This document shows, piece by piece, positions 11,452 through 22,680 of a DNA stretch of 64,000 nt. The number at the start of each line of letters is the position of its first letter. The stretch's first letter is position 1. The translations under genes and the position numbers were made by a program. The notes under the pieces are model-generated. The model searched no databases. It saw only the letters and a program-made list of their open reading frames with translations, and was not told where the DNA came from. Source of the DNA: Sialis fuliginosa (taxonomy: Eukaryota > Arthropoda > Insecta > Megaloptera > Sialidae). The stretch spans positions 33,914,001 through 33,978,000 of the forward strand of contig OY540810.1 in NCBI GenBank assembly GCA_961205875.1, written 5' to 3'.

Positions 11452-13150
11452 GGCATATATTTTGTGTATGAAATGGAGTATAGGGAATTAAAAAATATAT
11501 ATGTACAATTTAATACAATTTGTGTTGGTTGTATTTTTTTAGTGTTGCGTGATCAACAAGAAAGATAAATGTACGGAATAATTGAATACAAATTCGGAGA
11601 ATTTGATGGTTTAAATTTAAACTTGACGGTTTTTATATAGAAAAATATAACCTCACTGTTCTCACCTATGCACTAGGTGGATCCAAAAACATCTGGTTCT
11701 GTTTGTCGACATAGTACTTCGAAACTTTAGCGAAGTGGTCTCAAAATGTTTGGTATATTGTCTTTAATGATATCGTATCAGAAACCATTTGTTTAAATTG
11801 TTTAGAAAAATACATATTTTTTTAGTTTATATCAAAAACATCGATAGATATAATGAATAAATAATTTCATTTTACAATTAAAATTTTTAGAAAAGTTCTT
11901 ATACTAACTTATTAATTTATTCTATATCTGCTAACACAAAACTTTTTTCAAATAGAAAAGTTTAATAAATTTAATATTTAAAACAATATTGATAAAAAAA
12001 ATATATGTATTATTACATATATCGATTTTGTGGAACTATTTTAAAATTGTATCCTATGTCCTATATTCAAGAAATGATTTGTAATTTGTTTAATTATTTT
12101 TGTAAAAATCAGAAATCAATAGGACAATGAAGGAATCCATATGTGGAAAATGTAGAATCTATATGTATTTTTTATAGTAAATGTAATGTAATGACTTATT
12201 TATGTGAATATAATTTGATGACATTCAAGTACTTGCAATATTACGTTTGTCCTTTCATACCATTCTTGAATACTGTCAATTTATTCTTTAATTGTAAAAT
12301 AAATTATAACGTTGGTATATTTTAGCTTACATGCAAGTATTTATAAAAAAAAACTGCATCACACCAATGCCACTTAATTTATTTTCTATATGCCAGCCAA
12401 TAGATGTTTGTATTTTATTTTATCTAAGAGTTATTATATTGCAACTTGAACAGCCCTTGAAGTAGATGATTATTGTTTTCGTTCTTGCTTCGAACAAGGC
12501 GAACGACAGGTTTTGCTGGTTAGTTTTTTGTTTATTTATTGCGTCTATGATTGAAAATATACGTGTACCGTTACATCTTTGTAATCTATGTATCTTGTAT
12601 TCGTACATTCATACGAATGTTTTATCGTTGTGAATTTATCTTCAAGTTTAACTGTTGTTTGTAGTAAAACTTTTCCTTCTATTGATTCATAGTTTCTTAT
12701 CTTTTTGTATGTACGGCTTCAGTCGCATGTTTCTTGTTTTAAAAATGATGTAAATAGCTTATTGTCGTTTGAATAGTAAAAAAATCATGGAATGACAGTT
12801 AAGATATATTAGCTTTAAATGGTTTTTTGTGAAAATATTTTTATACAAGTATTTATAAAATATGTTTTAAAGAACATGATGCATGACGTACAAAAACAAA
12901 AGGTAAATTAAATCAGGTGGATTGTGAGAAAATCACTTTTTTTACGTAGGTAATGCTTTCCGATTGATTGGTGACGATATTTTCAATGAACTAAGAAAAT
13001 TAACAATTTTATCTAATAATATCCGATTAATTAACAATTTATTCCAACACTTTATTATTTTTCCATTCGAGTTTTTGTAGTTATTTTGCAATAGATATTT
13101 ATTTTTGATTGTATTATCCCTTTTAAGCTTGAAGAAACCCCCAAGAAAAA
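11452..13150. other. AT-rich spacer
   Basis: About 1.7 kb with no gene or element recognised. Short open frames (12143-12325, 12420-12608) lack recognisable motifs. Confidence 0.45.
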
Positions 13151-13295
13151 TTTCAATTATACCCCCCCTTCCTCGAAATATCCAGTGTTCTAAACGTATG
13201 TTTTGAGAAAGCATCAGTTCAAAATACTTTCATATGTATTTATACCCCCCACCCCCCCACCCCCGAAAATGTTTCGTCCTTCGCCACTGTTATTA
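13151..13295. repeat. C-run tract with possible hAT right end
   Basis: Poly-C runs ('tacccccccacccccccacc' near 13243, and an earlier run near 13160) are followed by 'ccttcgccactg' ending near 13288, which resembles a hAT-type terminus. No matching left end was found, so the element call is tentative; the low-complexity tract itself is certain. Confidence 0.45.
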
Positions 13296-14485
13296 TCCGA
13301 TTGTTTATAATCTTCTCCTGATTTTTGTCGACCAACATAGTACTGTTTGTCGAGCCCGCACCACAGAAGTGACAGATTGTAATATACGTAATAACCACAC
13401 AATAATAATGAAAACTGCTGTCATAGCACCCATTTCTCATTTTTATATGTATTCTGCGCACATAAACGCGCAATGTATTCGTATATTCACTCTATGCGCG
13501 TGAGGGGAAAAAGTTGAAGAGGGGAAAAATACAAGGATACAGTATTGACATTTGGTTGCCCCGACCGGAAGACAAAAATGAAGTTTTACTGTACTCTACA
13601 TAAAAATTATATCGGTTATAATTTTATAATATTTCTGAATCGGTTGAACAAATCAATAATCTATCAATTAATATACATAATATAAACAAAAATAAATTAC
13701 AATATAAAATTCACATAAAATCTAACTACATCAGTTACAATTGAAACAGAATTAGGTCATTCCGCTTAGATGCCAATAGCTATAATTATTATGCTACCAT
13801 ATCAGCGTATCATCAACAACTAGATTATGATGTGTTATCAGTGAACAATTACAGAATGACGTAATAATTAAACCATGTCCGGTATTTGAGGTATATGAAA
13901 GACTGATGTCATCAGTTTCAATTGCAAACATAGAAGATGGATTAAAAATAACCGTGTCGGAAGTGATGGTGGACTAGAGTATCTATTTTAGGAATGCTTG
14001 TTTATTATTTCACTTGTAGTACGCACGGTTTGGTTAGTTTTGTGTGAGTAATATTGTATGTAGTAAGTTGTGTGTAAAATCGTACACTGTTAAAAAAATA
14101 AAATGGAGCCAACAATGTCATGCAGTTGGCCGATATTATTTTGAATGAAAGAAATTGTATTTATGATAAAAGAAAAAAATTGAGCTTACTACGCCGCGTA
14201 GTTGTACTTGGTTGCAAAATAAAAATGTGTGTTCACTTTCTATATACGTATTTGATGAAAATTGCTTGTGTTGGTTTAGGGGAGTAATACGGCCTTATTA
14301 TTTCGAGTTTTTTTTTATTTACATATATCGTATCAAATCTCAGATGCAAAAGGTACTTATCAAAATGGAATTAGACATTTTTGTTTTTTATTAAGCCGAT
14401 CGACTCCTAAATAAATATTAGTGGGTTTTTGATATGTGAATATAAACCAAATCTTTTTGTTGGAATAAGTTACGGCTCTTTATGT
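13296..14485. other. Spacer without recognised features
   Basis: Mixed-composition DNA. Overlapping open frames on both strands at 13234-13503 follow from the C/A-rich tract, not from coding. The word 'gttgccccgaccggaagac' near 13554 is locally GC-rich. Nothing assignable. Confidence 0.4.
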
Positions 14486-14489
14486 AAAG

Positions 14490-14886
14490 TACTATGGGCT
14501 TCAGAAGTCGTCTGCCACCGTAAAGGTCAGAATCGCTTACAACAGATTTCATATATATTAAGACAAACATCATCGGTTATCTTTTTCTAGGGTGGAGCTT
14601 ATATAGTTATATAATATATGTCCATTTCATTAATTAATTTTATATCAAGTTTAACTTATTTAAATACTAAAATTCGGAATATCAAATATTTATTGCCACA
14701 AAATTTACTTGTACAATTTTACTTCTTTATTAAGCAACTGTGTTTCAAAATATCTGTCTCTTTGTTTGGTACATGGAAAAATGATTTAAATATTATAATA
14801 ATCAAATGGGAGGAGCCTACTAAGTTTGTGATAAGCGAATTTGCATGAAAATTGGTCGTCTACTTCTGCATGCAACTCTACATAAA
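14490..14886 (+). repeat. Dispersed repeat family A, copy 2 (long)
   Basis: About 400 bp whose inverted counterpart is 46215-46620: 'gggcttcagaagtcgtctg', 'acatcatcggttatcttttt' and 'ggaggagcctactaagtttg' are all found there as reverse complements. The fold-back element at 14893 starts about 6 bp beyond its end, which suggests insertion next to, or into, this older repeat. Confidence 0.8.
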
Positions 14887-15087
14887 AATAATACTGACAA
14901 GGGGAGATCATATCTAGGGAAGTTGGGATTTTAGTCAGCTTTGGAGAGGTGAATCTAGACCAAAAATAAGGAGACACGTGTTCGAGAACTCATCTGGGCA
15001 GCCCTTATTAGTAAAGATATTAAATTTTGAAAATTGGTATATTTCCTTAAGCTCTTATGTACTGTAATAAGCATCTACGTTAACAAT

Positions 15088-15158
15088 CCTTCAATGGCTG
15101 TGCGTGTAGAGCGCCGGCTTATAATCCAAAGAACACAGGTTCGAATCCCGTACCCTGT
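15088..15158 (+). pseudogene. tRNA-like sequence, left arm (anticodon loop cttataa)
   Basis: There is a box A-like 'tggctgtgcgtg', 'gtagagcgccgg', a 7-nt loop 'cttataa' (anticodon position TAT, Ile-type if read literally) and a clear T-arm/box B 'acaggttcgaatcccgt'. The anticodon stem is largely unpaired and the 5' flank does not pair with 'accctgt' where the acceptor stem should be. It therefore looks like a degenerate tRNA or the head of a tRNA-derived SINE, not a working gene. Box B agrees well with the Pol III consensus. Confidence 0.65.
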
Positions 15159-15867
15159 ACAAAATAATTTTTATTTTTATTTTCAATTGTTTCTTACTTT
15201 TTATTTTTTTTACATGTAGATTACCACTACCTGCTATTTATACATTATGCTTTTTATGTAAACATATCGATAATACATATATGTTTTTTGGGTTGAAATA
15301 CACATGTAAAGTTTTAAATAGTTTATTTATGATGTTATTTTTATTGAAACTACGTATATAATTTACCAATTAAAAATATATTTCAATTAATCAAATTTAT
15401 TTGATACCTAAATAAATTATTTTTTACTTTTATTTAATTTTTTTCATTCAAATAAATTATCGGTCTTCTATACTATTGAAAATATTATTATTTCTATTTT
15501 TTTTCCTTTTTGGCCTTATAATTAAATTATTTACAGCTAGTTATTTGTTTATATTTATATTTCTTTAATTAAATAAAACAAGTAAGATTTTACGATATTA
15601 TTATTTTTATTTTATAATAAATGATGCACATTTTGGAATATTTAAAAATTTAACAATTGAAATATATTTTTAATTGGTAAATTATATACGTAGTTTCAAT
15701 AAAAATAATCTATTTAAAACTTTACATGTGTATTTCAACCCAAAAAACATATATTATCGATATGTTTACCTAAAAAACATAATGTATAAATAGCAGGTAG
15801 TGGTAATCTATATGTAAAAAAAATAAAAAGTAAGAAACAATTGAAAATAAAAATAAAAATTATTTTG

Positions 15868-15938
15868 TACAGGGTACGGGATTCGAACCTGTGTTCTTTG
15901 GATCATAAGCCGGCGCTCTACACGCACAGCCATTGAAG
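15868..15938 (-). pseudogene. tRNA-like sequence, right arm (mirror copy)
   Basis: Reverse-complement counterpart of the 15088 segment, with the same box B ('ggttcgaatcccgt') and box A-like region and a single visible difference in the anticodon loop (cttatga in place of cttataa). The two copies are convergent, so Pol III transcription from either would run towards the palindrome centre. Confidence 0.65.
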
Positions 15939-16134
15939 GATTGTTAACGTAGATGCTTATTACAGTACATAAGAGCTTAAGGAAATATACCAATTTTCAA
16001 AATTTAATATCTTTACTAATAAGGGCTGCCCAGATGAGTTCTCGAACACGTGTCTCCTTATTTTTGGTCTAGATTCACCTCTCCAAAGCTGACTAAAATC
16101 CCAACTTCCCTAGATATGATCTCCCCTTGTGAGT

Positions 16135-16674
16135 ATGAGGTCAATCTTACTTAACATACTAACGCACGTCACATATTATAATTGTGGATAATTTACACCA
16201 AACCGTGAAAAACATGCCCGTGTAGTTAGCAGCGTAATGAACAGAAAACAAAGAAAAACCAAAATGTATCAAGTAACGTCACTGATACTAAACAAAACAA
16301 GCTATTAACTTTAATGAACTGTTTTTATTGTAAAAAAATGCGTACAACATTTTTATTTTTATCCAGACAAGAATTTTTAATCTGAAAAATTAGTAGATAG
16401 TTCGTATCTTATTTAACTCAAAATCAGCTCAATATCTTTCTTTGTATAGCGTATTGATCGTTGTTAAAATTTTAACTTGAGTTAACCACGATAAAATGTT
16501 TTATTTGTTTTTTTTAATAGTTCTGAAACAAGTGATTTTATAAAAAAAAAGAAGATAAATCAGTTTTACTGGCATTGAGATAATTAAACTTTTGTATTTC
16601 CGTTTTTTGATAATAAATCCATATGACTTGAAGCAGATTTGTTTTCTAATTAAAAGATGTGATAATCGTAGATA
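16135..16674. other. Spacer between two fold-back elements
   Basis: AT-rich, no gene. Near 16200 there is a slightly GC-richer word ('acatgcccgtgtagttagc'). No repeat match found in the window. Confidence 0.4.
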
Positions 16675-17472
16675 TAGGGTGTCCCGTAAACATACCAGGA
16701 GATGTGAAGGACATTAAAACAATAGCTTTTTGTTAATAAACCCATGTTCGCAAACGAGTAGTTTTAGCACTAGAGTAAAAGAAAGGACCCCACACAAAAG
16801 CCTTTTGGTTGAAATTTTGTGTAGAAATGATAGTTTAAAGTATGCTGATCAAAAGTTGTAATGGGTATAACCTACGAAAATCCATAATTTCCGCTCCAAG
16901 GGGGCATCCAAACATTGTATGTTTATTTTATTTTTATCTTTTATAGGGTCAATTTAAAAAAAATGCAAAGAATATAAAGTGTTTCCAGTTTCCAATAAGT
17001 CAATGAACACAAAATACATTTTTTTAAGGACATTTGATGACATTTTTTAGTGTTTTGGTTGAGCATTTTTTAAAATAAAATTAATAAATATTATAAAAAA
17101 TTCTACATAATATTAATATTTTATATTGTCTGGCTATTTCTAAGAACTTTTCTTCTTTTGCAAAATTTTCTTAAAGTTAACCCTTTAGGAAATAAAAATA
17201 AATATAAACAAAAAATGTTTTGATACCCCCTAGAGCAGAAATTATAGATTTTCGTAGGTTATACCCTTTACAACTTTTGATTAGCATACTTTGAACTACC
17301 ATTTCCGCAAAAAATTTCAACCAAAAGGTTTTGTGTAGGGTCATTTCTTTTGCTCTACTACAAAAACGACCCATTTGCGGACATGTGTTTATTAACAAAA
17401 AGCGATTGTTTTAAGTTTTAAATGCCCTTCACAACACCTGAAAGTTTGTCGATTTGTTTACGAGACATCCTG
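16675..17472. mobile_element. Fold-back element, mariner-like ends (TA target)
   Basis: Left end TAGGGTGTCCCGTAAACA and right end TGTTTACGAGACATCCTG are inverted repeats with TA on both sides (16673-16674, 17473-17474). The arms continue inward ('aacaatagctttttgttaat' against 'attaacaaaaagcgattgtt'; 'acctacgaaaatccataatt' against 'aattatagattttcgtaggt'). The arms are visibly diverged, so this is an older hairpin. No transposase frame. The 73-codon minus frame at 17177-17398 lies in the right arm and is not a gene. Confidence 0.85.
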
Positions 17473-17474
17473 TA

Positions 17475-18156
17475 TATAGTCTCTAGGTCTTCTTTAAAAC
17501 TAAAACGACGCATTAAAAAGAAAGAATAAACATCTAGTTGTTAAGAGAAGTTGAAAACACAACTTAAATCACATGTAATACATATAATTGTACACATATA
17601 AAATGAAAATCATACAGTGTAACACGTTGTTATAATCAGCATCTGTAATTACTGAATTTACATATTCTACATAAAATCAAACACGCATGTAATAAACTTT
17701 TTCCTTTACGAATCTTGAAGAATACAATTTAATGTAGTGATGCAGACTATAAAGGTATATCGAGTTTAAAAAGCCATGTTTTTGTATAAATAAAATTAGA
17801 AATAATGTACATATATAAACATGAAAACAATACGGGGAACGGTATAATTATGTCCAACAAAAAGACAAGTTTTCTCAAATAAAATGAACAAAAATCATTA
17901 AAATAATTTTTTTTTTTTGTAAAAAGAATATAATTGTGTTGTTTTACACGAGTCCGATTGAATGCACTTGTTAAAATATTATACAATCATATTTTTATAT
18001 TAAATTGAATTTTTCCGATTGTTTTGAAATATAGGTACTACAGGTGTTTTTAAAATAAGTGCCAAAAACGGCATTGGAAAATACCTTACCATTTTACATT
18101 AAATTTTGGAATTGACAGTAAAATTTACTAAAATTATAGAAGTCATGATATATGTA
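17475..18156. other. AT-rich spacer
   Basis: No gene or complete element. A T/A-run-rich tract at 17890-17925 is the only notable composition feature. Confidence 0.4.
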
Positions 18157-18736
18157 CAGCTTGTCCCAGAATATATATATGTAAAAGAGGTGTAATGAAA
18201 AAAAAAAATCGAATTTCAGAATGACATTTGGGAATCGATTCCTGCTTGATGTAAAACTAACTTATACCAAAAATTAGTTGATCTGGTCTTTTACAAGGTA
18301 TTTTATAAGCTAAGTTGAAAAAATTACCAAGAATAATGCACTTTTATGTTTCAAAAATTAGAAAAAAAAATACTAAGAAAAATTGTAATTTTGACACTTC
18401 TATCCAATTTCAGAAATAACTTAAAAAAAATTGAAATGAAACAAATTAAATAAATTGCATTTTATTTTGAACGATACAATTAATTTTTTTTAATGCTCTG
18501 GAGTTTCAAAATTGCGTTCTAGACAAACTTTCTTAGTGGATTTTTTTTCTTCATATTTTGAAACATATAGATAGTTTGTTCTTGGTTATTTTTACAACGT
18601 TATTTATAAAATATCCTGTAAAGGACTGAATTAACTGATTATTGATATACCTTAGTTTTACATCAAGCAGGATTCGAATCCCAAATGTCATTCTAGAATT
18701 AAAATTCGTTATATCTATCTAACCTGGGACACACTG
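18157..18736. mobile_element. Fold-back element, CAGNNTGTCCCAG ends (TA target)
   Basis: Left end CAGCTTGTCCCAG and right end CTGGGACACACTG are inverted, flanked by TA at 18155-18156 and 18737-18738. Inner symmetry is clear: 'cagaatgacatttgggaatc' near 18218 is mirrored at 18670-18695, and 'cttgatgtaaaactaa' is mirrored by 'ttagttttacatcaag'. 580 bp, non-coding. The ends resemble those of mariner-like MITEs. Confidence 0.85.
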
Positions 18737-18989
18737 TATGTAAATACTATTTTAAAGAATTTGTCCATCCCTGTTAAAACAATAAAATAAATGCTAAATA
18801 CAATGACCGTACATTTAAACATTAAAAAGGAATCAATCATTTCTTTGATTTGCGTCCGCGTGAAACGGCTCTGAAAATAATTTATTTTGTGTAAAGGTAT
18901 ACATGAAAGTTCACAAAAAAATCTAGACATGCATGACGGTCGGCTGGCAGCTGAAATAATGCAGGTAGAAGAGCCGGCTATGCACAATA

Positions 18990-19110
18990 GGTACTATCCG
19001 CCAATCAGAATCTAATCTGTGTGTGACGTCACATGCACACACCTAGCAATGCGATATGTGTGAGGATCGAACGACAACATTCGGAAACGTTATATTTTTC
19101 ATTGCCAGTT
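18990..19110. promoter_or_regulatory. Possible regulatory patch: CCAAT box plus perfect CRE
   Basis: 'ccgccaatcagaa' (an inverted ATTGG/CCAAT box) lies about 20 bp from a perfect TGACGTCA at 19024-19031, in sequence less AT-rich than its surroundings ('gatcgaacgacaacattcgg'). A CCAAT box beside a CRE is a common promoter or enhancer pairing, but similar pairings recur near 20676 and 28200, so a dispersed repeat is an equally good explanation. Confidence 0.3.
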
Positions 19111-19318
19111 CGATAGTGTTTTGTTCTATGAAAGTTATAACAAATAATTATACAGGAAAAGTATTTAAAATCTGTGTTTAAAAGGTAGATTGCATAAACA
19201 CGGTTATAGTTAATCGTTTGTTTTCTAACATTGATTAACTTTAATCATGGTTATGTCGGATTGCATGAAGCAAAATATAATGATTAGTAAACACTTGTTT
19301 TTGAACTGTGATTTAGTA

Positions 19319-19813
19319 TTAACCCATTAACGCCCAAAAGAAAACAAAAACATGCAGAAGATTTTTTTAAATGAATTTAAGTACAATTACAATATAAGTA
19401 TTTAATTAAATATCACAACAAAAACTTTTTTTTTATATTTAGAAAAAAAAATAATGGTGTATTTTGTCTGAGACTGCTTTTCTGATATAATTTTTTTAGA
19501 TAAATTACATTTAAAATCAATTTATATGTATGTATATTTAAGTTATTCCATATGATTTAAATAAAATTCGAAATCACATGCTTCAGTTGGATAAAATATA
19601 TTAGCATATCAAATGCCTCTATTCATATACAAATAATTCGCAGCAATTTAAACACGTTTAAACACTCATGAAACTAATAACGTTAACAGATTGTTTGTTG
19701 CACTACTAATATCTGATTTTTAAGAAAATATTGTGAATTAATATCCATACAAATCAACACGAATTATAAAATGAGGTGTACACAAGTGTTTACGGCGGGC
19801 GTTAATGGGTTAA
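19319..19813. mobile_element. piggyBac-like MITE (TTAA target)
   Basis: TTAA followed by CCCATTAACGCCC at the left and GGGCGTTAATGGG followed by TTAA at the right: a 13-bp perfect terminal inverted repeat starting with CCC and bounded by TTAA, as in piggyBac elements. The 495-bp interior is AT-rich and non-coding. A shorter relative with CCCCTTAACG ends lies at 31.2 kb. Confidence 0.85.
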
Positions 19814-19904
19814 CGTTGATAAAAAGTTTTAAAACGAACGATGATCATGATTTTTGTTGCCTTATGTAACCCACTGTTAAATATATTGATTTTTAGCAAT
19901 ATTC

Positions 19905-20050
19905 AGGCGTGTTTACAATTTACACCGAACAGACAAAACAGCAGCACGGTGTTTTAAAAACACTCCGTGTTTAAAAATGTAAAGGTTTTGTTGCCATTTT
20001 GTCAAAAAATAATGTATTGTTATTTTGTCTTTTTGGTGTAAACACCGCAT
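19905..20050. mobile_element. Short MITE family F, copy 1 (GGCGTGTTTACA ends)
   Basis: The left 'aggcgtgtttaca' and right 'tgtaaacaccgc' are inverted, with further symmetry ('gacaaaacagcagcacggtg'; 'tattttgtctttttggtgta'). A second copy of the same size and layout is at 36207-36361. About 145 bp; the target duplication is not clear in this copy. Confidence 0.75.
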
Positions 20051-20226
20051 TAGCATATATTTTTTACAATTTTATTTCTAATATTTTTTGGGAGATGGAA
20101 ATAGAAAATATAAACTATTAAAGGACGAAGAAAATGTTAAAAACTTAAAAATTTTTATATCCTCTTATTTTTAATGAGTCGCACAGAAGCAAAGCTACTA
20201 CTTTTTCAATTGACTTTGATATCAGA

Positions 20227-20300
20227 GCAGTGGTTCCGAAACTATGTTTCGCGGACCCCTGAGTTACTTAATTGTTAGTATGTGGCCCGCAGATGAATGT
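20227..20300 (+). mobile_element. hAT-like left end, partner missing
   Basis: 'cagtggttccgaaactatg' followed by 'ttcgcggacccctgag' is a strong hAT-type left terminus, closely related to both ends of the complete 189-bp element at 20929 ('gcggaccc', 'ggtctggggaccccat'). No matching right end precedes the 20929 element, so this copy is truncated or joined to it. Confidence 0.6.
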
Positions 20301-20611
20301 TTTATAAATAATGTTTCGAATAATTCTTTTTATGGAGTTGGTTTGGTTTATGAATTGATACAACTAACATTTTATGCATAATAATTGAACTAGTTTTATA
20401 ATTTTTATTACCTTCAGTAGTATCTATACCCGACTAATACCTATGCATAATTTATGAATATTATCTAGTTTAAATAATTATTCATTTATTGACAACGTTG
20501 TTTATTAAAAATAGTACGATATAAAAATTAAATAACGCAATGCTTCATTGCTTAACTAACAAGTAATACTTATTGGACAGTTTCCTGTAGTTTTTATTAG
20601 AATTATAAAAA

Positions 20612-20655
20612 AAAACATAGCTGTTACCTACGACTTCGTCCTCGTATAATTTGTC
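20612..20655 (+). mobile_element. Fragment of RTE-like repeat
   Basis: 'tagctgttacctacgacttc' followed by 'gtcctcg' matches the start of the fuller repeat at 60416 ('tagctgttacccacgcgctt'). It breaks off after about 40 bp into unrelated sequence. Confidence 0.5.
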
Positions 20656-20928
20656 TAACAGAACTGTCACTGGTATGACGTCAGAATATATTAGAAATGT
20701 CAGAATACAGGATTCCTATTGGTTGATTTTAGTTTACTTATTAGACAGTAACGTCACGCATACCATGTGACTTTGAATGCTTGTTTTATCGGGAATTTTT
20801 TCATTTTAATAGAAAAAAATTATTTTCAGCGATTTTTCGGTATTCTTTCGGAAAAGGATACTAAGGTTAGGTTATATAAATACGCACAAGTTACAATATA
20901 TTTTAAAATTTAGTCAAATACCCTATTA

Positions 20929-21117
20929 CAGTGGTTATTAAACTTATGTGGTCTGGGGACCCCATTTTGAACAATATTATTTTCAGAAAAACAAAGAAAG
21001 TCGCTAGATGCAAATTAATCACTGGTAAATAGAAATGTAAAAGTGCTTTAATTTATGCCAAACATGTTTCACGAACCCTCGGTAAAAGTTCAGCGGACCC
21101 TAGTTTAAGAACCACTG
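20929..21117. mobile_element. hAT-type MITE with target-site duplication
   Basis: Left CAGTGGTTATTAAACT and right AGTTTAAGAACCACTG are inverted repeats. The flanking 8-mers are ccctatta (20921-20928) and ccctattg (21118-21125), a 7/8 target duplication of the length expected for hAT. 189 bp, non-coding. The subterminal 'ggtctggggacccc' and 'agcggaccct' are GC-rich compared with the surroundings. Confidence 0.9.
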
Positions 21118-21125
21118 CCCTATTG

Positions 21126-22389
21126 TATGATATGAGTAGAATCTAAATTGCTAAAATCCATAGACAAAATAATACAACTGTCAATCCTGGAAGTACCTAC
21201 TTGTAGTTACACAGATTTTGTTTGTAGTTTGTTGTAGATCCTATACAATACCGGGCATGATAAAATTATAAGATCATAAGTTAAATGAAATTTAGACGTT
21301 ACTGTTTGAATATGATCCATATTGATATTGCAACAATCATCTCCAAAACACAATAGACGAGTACATTACGGCGTTAATCTATTTAGATAATAATCATGAA
21401 TATGGGTGGTCCAGTAGTGAAACTCAATCCGCACTATAAGTTTATTGGTTTTTTACCACCCGTGTGCACTGGAATAGCTCCGCGTATGCATATACAAATA
21501 CTAAAAAACCAACGTGTCTGAAATAGATTTTCAATTCTGTATGTACGTTTAATAGAGTTATTTTTATTCCGCGTGTGCAATGATTATTATAAATACGTGC
21601 ACGTGAAAAAAAAACTTCGGTGCATTCAGGTGTTCTTTTGAAATCATTTAAACTGCGCGCGGTTTATTCTTCTGTAAAATTATTATTGTAGAGTTTTAAC
21701 ATAAATGATCAATATTTATTGTGAATATATCTAAGTATTTATTGATAATATTGACTTTGAGATTACAACATCTGTCTCACGTTTTATTTCCTTCTGAAAG
21801 CCTGACGATGATTCTGTAAATCGAAAGCTTGCGAATACTTACATATCTGTAATAAATTTGACGTTTAGACAATTAATTTGTTATTATTTAATATATTTAA
21901 CGTCACTATATTATATTTTTATTTATTATATTTATAATTAGTGCATTGAAGTCGATACATCATAAAAGATCACGTAAGAACTTATTAGGCCACGTACTTG
22001 TCAAGTATTCTATAGATCACTTGTGAATAAAAATAACTAGAAACGTGGAGAAAACTTTAAGTTAAAGTTAACATACATGTTTTTGTTATTTATCATTTAC
22101 AATTCCTAACAATAAACAAACGACGACGTCCTTCTAATTCAAATGTACCAAGAAAGCTTTCTAATTCTAGTTGTACCGATGGCCTTTGTCTTTGTATGTG
22201 AGTATGTGTGTGTGGTAATCCAATGCAGTTTTACTGCAAATATGTTTTGTAACAAACTGCATTCGATGATTACATTTCACTATTTACAGTCATTTTTATT
22301 GTACCAATTTACACGTAACAATTAAAGTTAGTTCACAAGTACATGTTTTTATGCATTTGTAAGGTGCTATCACACGACCATTATTTCAT
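21126..22389. other. AT-rich spacer with possible Penelope-like tail
   Basis: At about 21795-21835, 'ttctgaaagcctgacgatga' followed by 'ttctgtaaatcgaaagcttg' resembles the 3' tails of Penelope-like retroelements, which often carry a 'gatga...cgaaa' motif. This is a weak, memory-based resemblance. A small inverted pair (gggtggt / accaccc, 21404-21464) lies upstream. Otherwise no feature. Confidence 0.25.
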
Positions 22390-22680
22390 ATTGATTATAT
22401 TAACTTCCTATAAGGAAGTTATTGTAATCGGTTCGAAAATCAATATCAAAAATGTCAACATATTTTTATGTTTCAAGGTCACTATAGTATATTTACACTA
22501 TTTTCAGAAAGGCGTGTCATTTTTTACGTGCATGAAATCTCGCAAATAAAAAATGCGATTGACTTCGTTGGGGTACCAATCGAAGCATCTTGACGTGAAT
22601 ATGATCTGTACGAAATAATTATTTTAAATTTAACCCCTACGGGGGTAATTAAGCGTTGTAAAAGATTGTGTGGGTAAAAA
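22390..22680 (+). repeat. Probable dispersed element with AACTTCCT palindrome
   Basis: A 19-bp palindrome at 22402-22420 (AACTTCCT, ATA, AGGAAGTT) leads into 'attgtaatcggttcgaaaat', a phrase typical of dispersed arthropod repeats. A second palindromic word 'aacccctacgggggt' lies near 22633. No second copy in this window, so the repeat status is inferred. Confidence 0.4.

Larger units (their letters stand above)
14893..16134. mobile_element. Fold-back (palindromic) element carrying a tRNA-like sequence in each arm
   Basis: Termini are ACTGACAAGGGGAG (left) and CTCCCCTTGTGAGT (right), inverted with one mismatch. The arms span roughly 14893-15390 and 15650-16134 and are highly similar, with shared words such as 'gagaactcatctgggcagcc' and 'ggaaatataccaatttt' in inverse orientation. 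The centre is AT-rich. Each arm carries the same tRNA-like segment followed by a T/A-rich stretch. No transposase frame is present; the 61-codon frames in the arms (15034-15219 plus, 15808-15993 minus) are mirror copies. No clear target duplication was found. Superfamily unresolved. Confidence 0.85.

Noticed and set aside
15088..15938. Two functional tRNA genes
   Set aside because: The acceptor stem cannot pair and the anticodon stem is disrupted in both copies, so they were listed as tRNA-like pseudogenes.
18715..18987. 90-codon minus-strand frame beside the CRE/CCAAT patch as a gene with promoter
   Set aside because: It overlaps the end of a fold-back element and lacks a recognisable domain; proximity to the motif is not evidence enough.
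20227..21117. One 890-bp hAT element running from the 20227 end to the 21117 end
   Set aside because: The flanks tatcagag and ccctattg do not match, while the shorter 20929-21117 element has its own good duplication.
21795..21840. Penelope-like retroelement tail
   Set aside because: The resemblance rests on a short remembered motif and no reverse transcriptase or GIY-YIG sequence is present, so it was kept only as a low-confidence remark.
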